From assembly GCF_932526225.1 (NCBI RefSeq), contig NC_064045.1, positions 8,188,138-8,252,137 of the forward strand: a stretch of DNA of 64,000 nt. Reading direction: 5' to 3'. The translations under genes and the position numbers were made by a program. Under the pieces are notes generated by a model. The model was not told the origin of the DNA and did no database searches. It saw only the letters and a program-made list of their open reading frames with translations. The DNA is from Nematostella vectensis (Eukaryota > Cnidaria > Anthozoa > Actiniaria > Edwardsiidae). Shown in pieces: positions 44,301 through 46,490 of the stretch (positions are counted from its first letter, which is position 1; every line of letters begins with the position of its first letter).

Positions 44301-45140
44301 GGGTGAAGTCCCGAAGCAGTACAAGGTGCGGTTACCATGGCAACCCCGTGACTGACAGCGAGTCATCGGCTGATGATGATACTGATGATTGCGATGATGA
44401 CGAAGAGCAGGCTTCGACCTTAGCTCGGCCCAGTCTCCATGAGTATGATAAGATACCCGGTCATCATAACGGTAGGCAAACACTCGCTAGCGTCATATCG
44501 TCACACACAGGTATCCAACCCTTATCCTTGTCGTTACAGCGCAAGAGCCAAAAGTATAGGCATTTGTTATATATTCGCATGGTTTCGACGCCCCTATACA
44601 AACTCGTGTGATTTTCTAAGAGCAATGGCGGCAAAAAAAATCATTGGATGGCAGTTATTGAATATATCGAAGGGAGTATGGCGGCATGAGGGCGATTGGT
44701 AGTTTAGGTCAATTAACATTTTACCCCTTTAGTTCCTTGTGATGCATTACGTTCTTATAAATGATGCAAATTATAGATACAAATACCATGCTTATTTATT
44801 TCGTTTTGAATCTAATTAAAAAATCCCACGCGTTAAAGGAGTATCCTGTCTAAGAACTCGTATTTTTCCTTCTTTAGATCATTTTTATGCGAATATTGGC
44901 GAAACAGACCTCGACGATTTGTACGAAGAGCTCATGAACGACTTAGACAGTGGCTTGTACGATAACCCCGACGACGGCCACACCCAATCCCTCCAGAGGC
45001 AGCGGGATCCTATTGTCGCCCCGTGTTACGATGCCCCTAAGCAAGGGGTGCCTGCCAAGCCTATCTATGACAACCCTAATCTCGACGGAGCCTCTGATTC
45101 CCTCCCTGTCTATGATTCTCTCTCCGGTGACCACCACTAA
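632..45140 (+). CDS. Polycystin-1-like (PKD1/REJ family) membrane receptor-channel, 3' part, 26 exons
   Basis: This multi-exon gene enters from the left edge and ends at the TAA at 45138-45140. The 26 exons are listed separately; every junction is GT/AG and all phases agree, giving about 2300 codons. The encoded order is PKD-like strand, REJ module, GAIN with a GPS site (C-S-C-N-H-F-T-T-F), TM1, PLAT domain split over two exons, TM2-TM6, TOP domain, polycystin channel domain, and a tyrosine-rich tail. That is the architecture of polycystin-1, PKD1L and sperm REJ receptors: autocleaved sensory receptors that pair with PKD2-type channels. The N-terminus is missing, so PKD1 cannot be separated from PKD1L or PKDREJ. 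Introns are very repeat-rich and one hosts an SLC22 gene on the other strand. Confidence 0.93.
923..2046. repeat. Intron with two minisatellites
   Basis: At 988-1055 a 12 bp unit (GCGCGTTAACAG) repeats about five times. At 1366-2000 a 30 bp unit (core GGGGAGGGGTACATAGAGG) repeats about 21 times with few changes. Because 30 is a multiple of three, all frames stay open and give spurious 10-residue repeat proteins. A piece at 1118-1218 resembles the CAGG...GTACCCAGG element family. Confidence 0.9.
2047..2277 (+). CDS. Polycystin exon 2 (REJ module)
   Basis: Acceptor TTTTAG|GTGG and donor GAG|GTAAGT give 77 codons in phase 0/0. The product contains C-K-A-S-R-A-T-L-F-Q-W-S-V and P-G-V-Y-E-A-T-F-T-I, as in REJ modules. 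The last 15 bases across the donor recur in the array that follows in the intron. Confidence 0.88.
2353..3376. repeat. 28 bp minisatellite containing exon 2's 3' end and donor
   Basis: About 36 units, core GAAGTACTTTGAGGTAGGCG, or with CTCCGAGG in place of CTTTGAGG. The core matches the exon 2 end AAGTACTTTGAG|GTA at 2263-2280, 75 bp upstream. Unit variants also differ at GTAAACGATGAA versus GTAGAAGATGAA. Confidence 0.9.
3475..3908 (+). CDS. Polycystin exon 3 (REJ module core)
   Basis: Acceptor CTACAG|GTCG; donor CCCG|GTAAGT, leaving phase 2. It encodes I-F-G-G-S-A-R, then D-A-S-A-S-F-D-P-D-S and F-M-W-Y-C-W, the hallmark GGS.R ... DAS.S.DPD ... F.W.C pattern of the REJ domain. The next exon is 12.1 kb away. 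Confidence 0.92.
3930..4060. repeat. 15 bp repeat AGAGTCTGATAATTA, decaying
   Basis: Four clear copies, then A/T-rich derivatives. The following stretch 4066-4860 holds no gene, repeat array or transposon end that I could recognise. Confidence 0.7.
4865..5074 (-). CDS. SLC22 exon 8 (TM12 and C-terminus)
   Basis: Acceptor GTTACCAG|GGCAGC; the stop TAA is at 4867-4865. It encodes the last membrane segment, W-L-P-E-T-K and T-I-E-E-A-E-E-A, the usual C-terminal landmarks, then a short cytoplasmic tail. Confidence 0.93.
   Translation of the reverse strand, partial: GSLNGMNMSLPMGIFAGLTSLAVMATYWLPETKFSPMHQTIEEAEEAVDYYGIPCCERPAIATTSSLIT
4865..9101 (-). CDS. SLC22 family organic ion transporter, complete, 8 exons
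   Basis: A major facilitator of the organic cation/anion (SLC22) family, about 523 aa, expected in the plasma membrane with 12 TMs. Exons on the minus strand are 9101-8646, 8269-7989, 7593-7363, 7009-6875, 6678-6602, 6184-6076, 5363-5291 and 5074-4865; all phases agree. Landmarks are a large Cys-rich extracellular loop with an N-T-T sequon, the MFS signature D-R-F-G-R-K-K, S-P-R-W-L, G-N-L-Y-L, G-R-R, E-L-F-P-T-V-I-R, and L-P-E-T near the C-terminus. The whole gene sits antisense inside intron 3 of the polycystin gene. Substrate cannot be told from sequence. Confidence 0.93.
5216..5330. repeat. Three-copy repeat of SLC22 exon 7's end and donor
   Basis: On the minus strand, GGGATAATAT, TCCTTATAT and GCAAT followed by TAAGTGATTG recur three times about 43 bp apart. 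The first copy is the real exon 7 end with donor ATT|GTAAGT. The others diverge at the donor (CTT|CTAAGT; the third is more decayed). Confidence 0.85.
5291..5363 (-). CDS. SLC22 exon 7 (TM11)
   Basis: Acceptor AATTTCAG|AAATAC, donor ATGATT|GTAAGT, 73 nt. It encodes N-T-A-L-S-A-G-S and R-L-G-G-I-I-S-P-Y-I, as in all SLC22 proteins. Its 3' end and donor region are repeated twice more downstream. Confidence 0.92.
5635..6150. repeat. About 130 bp repeat of SLC22 exon 6 (one full and three partial copies)
   Basis: Four copies share the complement of GCCGTAAACGAAAGCGAACC and CCATCTGTACCTGATCAC. Each holds roughly 84 bases of exon 6 coding sequence, the donor GTACAG and some intron, joined by C-runs of variable length. 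The copy nearest the exon keeps GAG (Glu) of E-L-F-P-T; the two farthest have GCG (Ala). Confidence 0.9.
6076..6184 (-). CDS. SLC22 exon 6 (TM10, E-L-F-P-T motif)
   Basis: Acceptor TCCATAG|ATAAGG, donor ATCAG|GTACAG. It encodes G-F-A-F-V-Y-G-T-W and T-T-E-L-F-P-T-V-I-R, the family ELFPT..R signature. It is the only full copy; three partial copies with donors lie just downstream on the minus strand (5635-6020). Confidence 0.92.
6602..6678 (-). CDS. SLC22 exon 5 (G-R-R block, TM9)
   Basis: Acceptor TTTTCAG|TATTGG, donor CCAG|GTGAGT, 77 nt. It encodes I-G-R-R-L-T and the hydrophobic L-F-A-L-C-A-V-I-C-I-L-V. Phases match exons 4 and 6. Confidence 0.9.
6875..7009 (-). CDS. SLC22 exon 4 (TM7-TM8)
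   Basis: Acceptor GATGAAG|GTTCGT, donor AAAAG|GTGACA; phases 2 in and 2 out. It encodes N-L-A-G-N-L-Y-L-N-S, the GN.YLN landmark of TM7, then a hydrophobic TM8. Confidence 0.88.
7363..7593 (-). CDS. SLC22 exon 3 (central cytoplasmic loop)
   Basis: Acceptor CCCAAG|ATCCCC, donor AACTG|GTAATT. It encodes S-P-R-W-L-V-A-H-G and the charged loop to T-P-K-M-R-K-W. The glutamate usual in P-E-S-P-R-W-L is absent at the junction (P-S-P-R-W-L). Confidence 0.9.
7686..7852. mobile_element. Probable MITE of the GGGGCGTAGCC family
   Basis: Inverted ends GAGGGGTATAGCCAG and CGGGCTACGCCCCTGA flank about 165 bp that includes a C-run. This is an intron of the SLC22 gene; no coding capacity. Confidence 0.45.
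7989..8269 (-). CDS. SLC22 exon 2 (TM3-TM6)
   Basis: Acceptor ATCGTAG|TTCTGC and donor TACCC|GTAAGT on the minus strand, phase 0 in and 2 out. It encodes G-S-A-F-A-N, the E-L-V-G-P-A-R-R-T block and E-W-R-T-L-V-W-V-S, all family landmarks. Confidence 0.92.
8646..9101 (-). CDS. SLC22 exon 1 (start, TM1, extracellular loop, TM2, MFS signature)
   Basis: Start ATG at 9101 is followed by S-G-Y-S; an in-frame ATG at 9119 would add six residues. It contains W-Y-N-F-L-Y-A-F, a loop with seven cysteines, and P-L-S-D-R-F-G-R-K-K. The donor GCG|GTTTGT was chosen over later GTs because it restores the usual spacing from the signature to A-F. Confidence 0.9.
9770..11216 (-). mobile_element. Non-LTR retrotransposon (LINE) fragment, 5'-truncated and decayed
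   Basis: Minus-strand frames encode part of a reverse transcriptase: G-V-R-Q-G-C-I-F-P-P-L-L-F-N-L-Y and the active-site Y-A-D-D-L-V. After a disrupted stretch (about 10680-10930) a further frame encodes a C-terminal region with C-Q-I-C...H-F. The 3' end at about 9770-9800 has an AAATAAAT-like tail. Clade not assignable; CR1/L2/Rex-like elements have this C-terminus. Not functional. Confidence 0.85.
11264..11430. repeat. G-run and C-run low-complexity tract
   Basis: A run of about 24 G at 11264-11287 and C-rich runs at 11400-11430 flank a purine/pyrimidine-rich stretch. No gene is supported. From 11440 to 12000 I see nothing assignable. Confidence 0.8.
12009..12175. repeat. Short direct repeat, TCACGTTTCACGGACCG core
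   Basis: About five imperfect copies of CACGTTTCACGGACC followed by AAATGG, spaced 30-45 bp. The surrounding intron (12180-13480) has no gene that I can recognise. Confidence 0.7.
13490..14533. repeat. 27 bp minisatellite, about 38 units
   Basis: Unit core GAACACATTTGAACACAAAT plus ATATACT, very homogeneous, with occasional single-base losses that reset the frame. Long frames on both strands here are repeat artefacts. Confidence 0.95.
15470..15770 (+). mobile_element. LINE 3'-end relic interrupted by a CAGGCGCGTACCCAGG element
   Basis: A short frame reads F-S-L-K-S-V-S-L-W-N-A-L-P-P-E, resembling the terminal W-N-.-L-P motif of LINE ORF2. At 15626 it is cut by CAGGCGCGTACCCAGGATTGG-type sequence, the terminus of a family also seen at 47627 and 49747. 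The rest of 14534-16016 shows nothing more. Confidence 0.45.
16017..16255 (+). CDS. Polycystin exon 4 (REJ, cysteine cluster)
   Basis: Acceptor CTCTAG|GTGT restores the frame from exon 3 (CG + G = Arg). The start C-K-G-N-C-N-D-V-C-P is a tight cysteine cluster of the extracellular REJ region. It contains D-L-L-L-D-W-D-L and L-Q-P-G-V-R-Y-K-L. Donor AAAAG|GTGATT, phase 1. Confidence 0.9.
16405..16820. repeat. 34 bp minisatellite before polycystin exon 5
   Basis: About 11 units with core GCCTGAGTAATGCCTTGTTA and TTAGCTAGCAC; some units lack the final CAC. The array ends 12 bases before the exon 5 acceptor. Confidence 0.92.
16835..16921 (+). CDS. Polycystin exon 5 (REJ)
   Basis: An 87 nt exon. 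Acceptor CTCGCAG|GGGAGG, donor CAAG|GTAAAA. It encodes N-I-P-P-L-G-G-S-C-S-V-S-P-A-Q, the conserved PP..G.C.V.P motif of REJ modules. Phase 1 on both sides fits its neighbours. Confidence 0.9.
17280..17695. repeat. About 33 bp degenerate minisatellite before exon 6
   Basis: Units of CATTGCGTGACACGGCC plus CTATTGTTA recur about 12 times with many changes, up to 13 bases before the exon 6 acceptor. Confidence 0.88.
17709..17947 (+). CDS. Polycystin exon 6 (REJ)
   Basis: Acceptor TTGCCCAG|GTCATG, donor AAT|GTAAGA. It encodes G-H-A-L-T-T-Q-F-T-V-T-C-V-S-W-S-D, the motif that follows PP..G.C in REJ domains, then D-E-P-L-S-L-D-V-Y-I and a Cys-containing strand. Confidence 0.92.
18506..18701 (+). 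CDS. Polycystin exon 7 (REJ/GAIN linker, helical)
   Basis: Acceptor TTTCCCAG|GTGAGT, donor AGAG|GTAAAA, phase 0 in and 1 out. The product is helix-rich: M-L-S-T-I-E-T-L-L-N-Q and A-A-S-S-S-L-L-V-E-M-L. It sits where GAIN subdomain A helices are expected. Confidence 0.85.
18702..19334. repeat. Intron with G-rich purine tract
   Basis: From about 19068 to 19235 the plus strand is almost pure G/A with many GGG runs (mirror-like purine tract). A loose repeat (AAGTAGACGCAG) occurs at 18757 and 18838. No gene. Confidence 0.7.
19335..19393 (+). CDS. Polycystin exon 8 (59 nt micro-exon)
   Basis: A short exon found by phase matching: acceptor TTTATAAG|GAGATG, donor ACTACG|GTATGT, phase 1 in and 0 out. 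It encodes G-D-G-G-S-T-P-G-G-V-N-E-T-A-V-N-I-L-T-T with an N-glycosylation sequon (N-E-T). Without it exon 7 could not join exon 9 in frame, which supports it. Confidence 0.75.
19985..20085. repeat. Dispersed repeat with GGCCAATCACGCCGCCATTT
   Basis: The same sequence occurs inverted at 31300-31395, more weakly at 21685-21760, and as a fragment at 9263-9290. The 19394-19984 part of this intron shows nothing recognisable. Confidence 0.6.
20254..20379 (+). CDS. Polycystin exon 9 (GAIN helices; donor lies in a tandem array)
   Basis: Acceptor TTCTACAG|ATGATC, donor GCGCAG|GTAATA, 42 codons in phase 0. It encodes M-E-D-V-K-Q-I-S-G-T-L and L-T-P-T-A-Q. The second half of the exon, its donor and about 20 intron bases repeat every 86-88 bp downstream. 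The next donor, after 20466, keeps the frame and would add 29 codons. Confidence 0.85.
20310..21065. repeat. 86-88 bp array carrying exon 9's end and its splice donor
   Basis: Eight close copies include CCATTACTGGGGTGACC, ACACCCACAGCGCAG|G followed by TAATATTCACC (or AAATATTCACC), and a G-rich GGGGTGGGGTGGGG. Diverged copies continue to about 21460. Several copies keep a perfect GCGCAG|GTAATA donor; others read GCGCAGGAAATA and have lost the GT. Confidence 0.95.
21906..22095. mobile_element. Fold-back element (near-perfect hairpin)
   Basis: The two ends are CTAGTGCACAC and GTGTGCACTAG. Inside, CATGGGCGCGCGCACT pairs with AGTGCGCGCGCCCATG, and ACATAACGACATGGACATAA pairs with its complement around an AAAAAACATGTTTTTT centre. 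A 190 bp inverted repeat without coding capacity; typical of MITEs. Confidence 0.75.
22195..22306 (+). CDS. Polycystin exon 10 (GAIN)
   Basis: Acceptor ACTTTTAG|CAAACT, donor GTCG|GTAAGC, phase 0 in and 1 out. It reads Q-T-L-V-N-T-L-M-E-S-V-S-V-F-S-A-R-A, continuing the amphipathic helix pattern of exon 9. Confidence 0.87.
22365..22985. repeat. Dispersed repeat and tRNA-derived SINE relic
   Basis: 22365-22680 is the partner of 130-342 in inverse orientation. 22925-22985 on the minus strand has a degraded tRNA-like block with a B-box-like TTTGATTCCC and the CGTATGGGG segment also seen at 30903-30985. Confidence 0.5.
23247..23359 (+). CDS. Polycystin exon 11 (GAIN)
   Basis: Acceptor TTGCCTAG|GTAACA, donor GACATG|GTAAGC, phase 1 in and 0 out. 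It encodes N-I-A-K-S-V-K-D-S-T-L and a sequon (N-R-T). The long GTGA array follows in the intron. Confidence 0.85.
24009..25390. repeat. Long GTGA/GAGT tetranucleotide array
   Basis: About 1.4 kb of (GTGA)n, with internal variant blocks (GTGGGTGA, GATTAAGT, GGGAGGGAGG). A block of about 350 bp at 24330-24640 is repeated at 24640-24900, so the array has a higher-order duplication. It ends about 100 bp before polycystin exon 12. Confidence 0.97.
25489..25578 (+). CDS. Polycystin exon 12 (GAIN)
   Basis: A 90 nt exon. Acceptor ATTTTCAG|CAAGCG, donor GACACG|GTTAGT. It encodes Q-A-A-A-I-S-A-L-E-F-T and L-V-N-S-L-R-D-H, another helix of the GAIN region. Phase 0 on both sides. Confidence 0.85.
26035..26403. 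repeat. Degenerate repeat carrying copies of exon 13's acceptor
   Basis: Units of TTATTTGTGGCATGC plus TTATTTCCAGGAGTTCG-like sequence recur about six times. The true acceptor is TTCTTCCAG|GATTTCGTAT; upstream copies read ATTTCCAG|GAGTTCGGTAT, TTTCCAG|GAATCTG and TTTCTAG|GAGTTTG. Confidence 0.75.
26404..26568 (+). CDS. Polycystin exon 13 (GAIN)
   Basis: Acceptor TTCTTCCAG|GATTTC, donor TTATCG|GTAAGC, 55 codons, phase 0. It encodes L-N-M-T-F-S-K-V-Y and V-I-F-T-S-T-N-L, with sequons N-M-T and N-K-S. Imperfect copies of its acceptor and first bases lie upstream in the intron. Confidence 0.86.
26569..27003. repeat. Imperfect 20 bp repeat CTACCGACTGTACGCCGA
   Basis: About ten degenerate copies at 26578-26860, including a longer duplicated block (CCGATTGTAGGC.GACCAATTT). 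Then CACCAATTTTAGGGAAG is duplicated. No gene. Confidence 0.75.
27004..27564 (+). CDS. Polycystin exon 14 (GAIN subdomain B)
   Basis: Acceptor TTATTAG|CTCCAC, donor TGTGAG|GTGCGT, 187 codons, phase 0. The product is beta-rich with several N-x-S/T sequons. It ends W-M-G-D-G-C-E, the W...GC element that directly precedes the GPS motif. A second AG at 27010-27011 gives the wrong frame and was not used. Confidence 0.9.
27616..28360. mobile_element. 745 bp inverted-repeat element (GGGGCCGGTTCC termini)
   Basis: The left end GGGGCCGGTTCCTGAAAAG and the complement of the right end GGGGCCGGTTCCGGAAAGG agree over about 25 bases with three differences. Inner repeats of GGGTTAAATTAACCC type follow both ends. 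No open frame; a non-autonomous DNA transposon. No clear target duplication. Confidence 0.75.
28480..28812. repeat. 24 bp minisatellite AGTTTAAGTAGTGGGG + TTAGGGTT
   Basis: About 14 units. Each contains one TTAGGG hexamer, but as part of a 24-mer, so this is not telomeric DNA. At 29151-29215 lies a 65 bp copy of the exon 14 donor region (27547-27610). Confidence 0.92.
29443..29673 (+). CDS. Polycystin exon 15 (GPS cleavage site and TM1)
   Basis: Acceptor TTCCTCAG|GTTATA, donor AGAAAG|GTAAGA, phase 0. It encodes C-S-C-N-H-F-T-T-F-G, a GPS motif in which the H-x-T needed for autoproteolysis between F and T is present. Then comes F-F-V-A-P-N-P-I-N-F, and the first membrane segment V-F-S-V-V-V-S-V-I-G-L-Y-I-I-L-V-I-F followed by basic residues. 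Confidence 0.94.
29910..30236. mobile_element. 327 bp MITE with CAGGCCCGTAGCCAGG termini
   Basis: Perfect 16 bp inverted termini (CAGGCCCGTAGCCAGG and its complement) with a CACAT duplication on both sides (29905-29909, 30237-30241). The CAG start suggests a hAT-like superfamily, although hAT duplications are usually 8 bp. Includes a G-run at 30189-30202. No coding capacity. Confidence 0.8.
30584..31153. mobile_element. 570 bp MITE (CCGTCCACACTAA termini) with internal tRNA-like block
   Basis: Left CGTCCACACTAACATGGATTC and right GAATCCGTATTAGTGTGGACG are inverted; a second pair lies inside (30650 and 31040). On the minus strand, 30903-30985 has box A (TGGCCCAGTGTG) and box B (GGTTCGATTCC) but a poor acceptor stem, so it reads as a tRNA-derived relic. 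30437-30495 before it holds a CGCCGTCACGCCACGGTCA repeat. Confidence 0.7.
31522..31758 (+). CDS. Polycystin exon 16 (PLAT domain, first half)
   Basis: Acceptor GGACTAG|GTTGGC, donor CTGGAG|GTGAGA. It encodes Y-S-Y-E-I-S-I-H-T-G and G-C-G-T-T-A-R-V-Y-I-Q-L-I-G, the opening strands of a PLAT/LH2 domain. In polycystins this domain is cytoplasmic, between TM1 and TM2. Confidence 0.93.
31759..32460. repeat. Intron with about 88 bp repeat and duplicated exon 17 acceptor
   Basis: TATTGGTCGTAATAT and AGGGTCTTGATTATATCC recur about four times at 31790-32020. GTTTATAGGAGTTGCGTATC occurs at 32327 and again at the true exon 17 acceptor (32453-32472). Confidence 0.85.
32461..32619 (+). CDS. Polycystin exon 17 (PLAT domain, second half)
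   Basis: Acceptor GTTTATAG|GAGTTG, donor CTCACT|GTGAGT. It encodes I-W-H-D-N-S-G-L-S-P-G-W-F-L and W-W-F-V-C-N-N-W-L-A-V-D, the classic WHD.SG..P.WFL ... W.F.CN.WLAV signature of polycystin PLAT domains. Confidence 0.95.
32930..33066. mobile_element. Short element with GGCACTGGGGGCA / CTGCCACGGCAC ends
   Basis: About 135 bp between imperfect inverted ends in the intron before exon 18; G-run and C-run at its two ends. No coding capacity; family uncertain. Confidence 0.35.
33099..33330 (+). CDS. Polycystin exon 18 (TM2)
   Basis: Acceptor TTGAAAG|GTGGCC, donor TTGG|GTTAGT, phase 1 out. It encodes H-L-W-L-S-V, then F-T-R-V-Q-R-L-T-C-C and the hydrophobic L-V-L-L-L-T-T-M-V-S-N-A-M-F-Y, the conserved TM2 block of polycystin-1 proteins. 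Confidence 0.94.
33410..33670 (-). repeat. tRNA-like block with a 41 bp internal array
   Basis: On the minus strand, GTCGCACAGTTGGTAGGGCG (box A-like) at about 33630-33655 and GGTTCGAATCCC (box B) at about 33420 would belong to one tRNA-derived sequence. Between them, a 41 bp unit with TCGCTCTGTAG is repeated five times. Another tRNA-like block lies at 33985-34055 (minus). Neither folds as a credible tRNA. Confidence 0.55.
34098..34249 (+). CDS. Polycystin exon 19 (TM3)
   Basis: Acceptor TTTTCAG|GTCCGT, donor AGCGAG|GTGAGG. It encodes M-I-G-L-Q-S-S-V-I-V-I-P-V-N-M-L-I-V and F-R, the family TM3 pattern (G.QS..I..P.N.L....FR). Confidence 0.94.
34250..35703. repeat. Intron with TGA/TGG trinucleotide array
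   Basis: 34250-34780 shows no feature. From about 34846 to 35610 there is (GATGAT)n with GGTGGT and GGTTTTGATGAT interruptions, forming a higher-order unit of roughly 60-70 bp around TTTGATTATGACGATG. Poly-Asp, poly-Met and poly-His frames here are artefacts. Confidence 0.92.
35704..35913 (+). CDS. Polycystin exon 20 (cytoplasmic loop)
   Basis: Acceptor GCATATAG|TTTGCA chosen because exon 19 ends in phase 0; donor AAAAG|GTAAAG. The 70 codons are Ser/Lys-rich with no membrane segment, as expected for the loop between TM3 and TM4. The acceptor GCAG at 35710 would shift the frame. Confidence 0.78.
35914..37285. other. Introns 20 and 21, no further features apart from exon 21
   Basis: Outside exon 21 (36583-36680) I see only a loose TGTCAATCAT-type repeat at 36705-36870. 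No transposon ends or genes recognised. Confidence 0.5.
36583..36680 (+). CDS. Polycystin exon 21 (cytoplasmic loop)
   Basis: Acceptor GTCCACAG|GTTGCG, donor TCCAA|GTAAGT, phase 2 out. It encodes a charged segment including S-W-R-S-V-I-G-F-F-S-N-K-D-D-S. The phases join exons 20 and 22 exactly. Confidence 0.8.
37286..37575 (+). CDS. Polycystin exon 22 (TM4-TM5)
   Basis: Acceptor CCGTTAG|ATTCCT, donor GATG|GTACGT. It encodes F-P-H-W-C-L-Y-A-N-Y-V-L, then L-Y-G-F-T-F-G-K-T-K-S-E-E-W and S-F-T-Q-S-V-V-V-V-Q-P-A-K-V-L. These are the conserved TM4/TM5 and the Q-S-V-V-V-Q-P-K block. An acidic cytoplasmic end follows. Confidence 0.95.
37600..37915. repeat. About 22 bp minisatellite TACCGAGTCACTTCCGAATAG
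   Basis: Roughly 13 degenerate units after polycystin exon 22. It begins about 25 bases beyond the donor and does not copy exon sequence. Confidence 0.85.
38072..38322 (+). CDS. Polycystin exon 23 (TM6 and start of TOP domain)
   Basis: Acceptor GTTGTAG|ATGAAG, donor GATACG|GTAAAC. It has a basic/coiled segment rich in R, Q, K and E (K-L-Q-Q-A-R-Q-L-R), then TM6 (L-T-V-V-L-I-V-L-F-V-A-F-A-N). Its last bases and donor recur in the array downstream. Reading past the donor meets TAA after 9 codons. Confidence 0.92.
38305..39075. repeat. G-rich minisatellite containing exon 23's end and donor
   Basis: Units of about 48-60 bp: GACCGTCATTTGATACGGTA, then AACGGTGGGGTAGGGGTATG. The first unit is the exon 23 end itself (GACCGTCATTTGATACG|GTAAAC). 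About 14 units follow, some with TTCGATATG|GTAATC or TTCGATAGG|GTAAAC in the donor position. Confidence 0.95.
39538..39703 (+). CDS. Polycystin exon 24 (TOP domain)
   Basis: Acceptor TTTCGTAG|ATTACT, donor AAAAAG|GTATGT, phase 1 out. It encodes D-Y-W-G-W-T-T-E-T and V-I-G-L-G-R-I-R-Q-L-R-I-K-K, matching the polycystin TOP-domain pattern (.YW.W ... G..R.RQ.R). Found from splice sites and phase. Confidence 0.92.
39704..40164. repeat. 33 bp minisatellite starting at exon 24's donor (left part)
   Basis: Units of CTCTGCTGATGGGTAGCCTG plus TTTTACACATT begin with the donor itself (GTATGTGTAGCCTG resembles GATGGGTAGCCTG). About 13 units. The array resumes after the transposon at 42714 and runs into the exon 25 acceptor. 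Confidence 0.9.
40169..42709 (+). mobile_element. Ginger-like DNA transposon with broken integrase gene
   Basis: The 2541 bp element starts TGTTGTGGTTGGAAATT and ends with the inverted equivalent AATTTCCAACCACAACA. The target duplication TGTA is at 40165-40168 and 42710-42713. Inverted termini extend about 95 bp and contain repeated AACTAGTTGG/AACCAGTTGG blocks. The interior encodes a DDE integrase. Long termini beginning TGT, a 4 bp duplication and a gypsy-like integrase fit Ginger elements. A tRNA-like block (minus, 40265-40345) lies inside the left part. Confidence 0.85.
41398..42466 (+). pseudogene. Integrase/transposase of the Ginger-like element, frameshifted
   Basis: The frame opens with a zinc-binding part (H-T-R-K-A-H ... 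C-Y-V-Q-M-C). The DDE core follows: Asp in E-M-D-L-M-D-F, Asp in I-T-D-N-G-L-E-F, and Glu in G-L-V-E-R-S-N-R-T-F-K. Between about 41755 and 41841 the coding sequence lies in another frame, with the return at an A-run (GGGAAAAAACGG). Another break near 42234 separates the C-terminal part. It is not intact as read. Confidence 0.8.
42780..44471 (+). CDS. Polycystin exon 25 (TOP domain, S2-S6 channel region, C-terminal acidic region)
   Basis: Acceptor GTTTTTCAG|AGACAT follows a polypyrimidine tract. The 564-residue piece holds the rest of the TOP domain (S-P-W-R-Y-Q, G-G-G-Y-V-Q-D-L, A-L-F-T-E-V-N-I-Y-N), then hydrophobic segments S2-S6. The re-entrant pore region reads F-S-E-M-M-L-G-K-F-D-F, and S6 reads Q-F-I-L-L-N-L-F-I-G-I-L-C-E-S-F. 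An acidic region with E-E-G-E-E-I-D-E-N-E-F-F-D follows. It is the pore-like domain of a polycystin that probably pairs with a PKD2-type subunit. Donor AACG|GTAGGC is used; reading on would stop at 44611. Confidence 0.95.
44472..44877. other. Last polycystin intron, no gene
   Basis: It holds a stretch at 44620-44705 with ATGGCGGC and GGCGATTGGT that loosely resembles the dispersed CCAATCACGCCGCCAT family. Nothing else recognised. Confidence 0.4.
44878..45140 (+). CDS. Polycystin exon 26 (terminal, tyrosine-motif tail)
   Basis: Acceptor TTCTTTAG|ATCATT joins the phase-1 end of exon 25; stop TAA at 45138-45140. The 87-residue cytoplasmic tail carries four similar motifs: L-Y-D-N-P, C-Y-D-A-P, I-Y-D-N-P and V-Y-D-S-L. 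No coiled coil like that of vertebrate PKD1 is obvious. Confidence 0.88.
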
Positions 45141-46490
45141 TCTCGTCAGCCGAGGTGTCCATTCATTAGACATTTCACTGAGATATAATATCATCATCAT
45201 TAGCTTCATACTAAACGTAGAGGATAGTCCTGGACATAAAGGTAAAAGGGAACAGGTATTTTACCTTCAGGGGAGGTACAAAATTTGGGTTACGGGGAAC
45301 AAGAGCATGTTATTAATACGATTTTGTATGTCCTTTTGGCTGCATTTTAAACGCTTTTCAGGTATGACACGGGAGTATAACATTCGAGGCTTGGAGACGA
45401 AGTTGGAGGAGAGGGACTGGGCTTTACAAGCCATTATCACCCATCCCCTAGTGATAATAACGCTAACCTCTATTATTGCATGGTATCTAACATTACAACT
45501 TGTAGAAAAGGGTTTATATGGCGTGAACAATTGCCACATAATGTAATACCAACGCAAAATGCATTTCGTTACTCAACGGAATAGCTTGTTTTCAAAAGGT
45601 CATGGATTTTGCCACAAAATGTGACAGTTTGTAGGTAGTTATCCCTAAAGAACTAGACGAAATCCCTTTGTCCTGTGGTTTAAAACAATCCCTACATAGG
45701 TGTTCTTATACTGAGATAAAAACGTGAGATAAAAACGGGAAGGATACGCCGTTAGCAAATTTTAATTAAAATGCGTTTCTCATAACAAAACATTGCGCAT
45801 GTTTAAGCAATGAAACTTGTAACGATCATTATTTGTGAAACAAGTTTCCCATCCGATGAAAGGTTACATCCACGCCATCTAACCCTGGTTTAAATATAAT
45901 GAAAACTCAATTTATTTACTCAATTATTCCGTATACAAGACGCAGCCTTTTTCAGTCAAAAATGCTTTGAAAATAGGAAAGTGTTTTTGGAATATGGGAT
46001 ATTTTTTGGCCAATGACCCTGGTAGCGTCTCATAAAACTGAAAAATACGGAAAATAAGGAGTTTGGCCGCATGAAGCATGTTTTTGCATGGAATGCATGA
46101 AAACACGATACACTTTCGTTATGTCTCTCGTACTTTATTATATATTTTTTGTTTTTTCTTCTGCTCAGTAACGATTAAAGCCGACATGCTTGTCTAACAC
46201 AAATTTATACTGTTATAGATCTCTTCCTTACCTCGTTTTCAAAGGGGGGTGGGTGGGGGGGGGGGGGCTCTCATCTTTCGCTCTTGCTGGCCATTCTATT
46301 GATGGATTTGAGGGGAGAGGCCAGCAGACCTCTCATACAACCTCCTTTACTTATGCACGGGCGCTTTTTTCAAGTTTACCCCCTATTGCTTATGTGAGTC
46401 GCTGTCCCATCAATGGATTTGATGAAGAGATGGCGCTTGTTCAACACCATAGTTACCTCCCCCCCCCCTCTTTTTGCGCGCGTGAGTCGT
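45141..46490. other. Polycystin 3' flank
   Basis: No convincing polyadenylation signal close to the stop (an ATTAAA-like motif near 45767 is weak). At 46245-46270 there is a G-run; TTTGATGGA-type blocks recur loosely at 46290, 46397 and 46487, just before the duplicated unit. No gene recognised. Confidence 0.4.

Noticed and set aside
43259-44483. Several minus-strand frames
   Set aside because: Shadows of the large polycystin channel exon.
44472-44611. Read-through extension of the channel exon
   Set aside because: The donor at 44472 and phase-matched terminal exon give a longer, acidic and motif-bearing tail; the extension has no supporting features.
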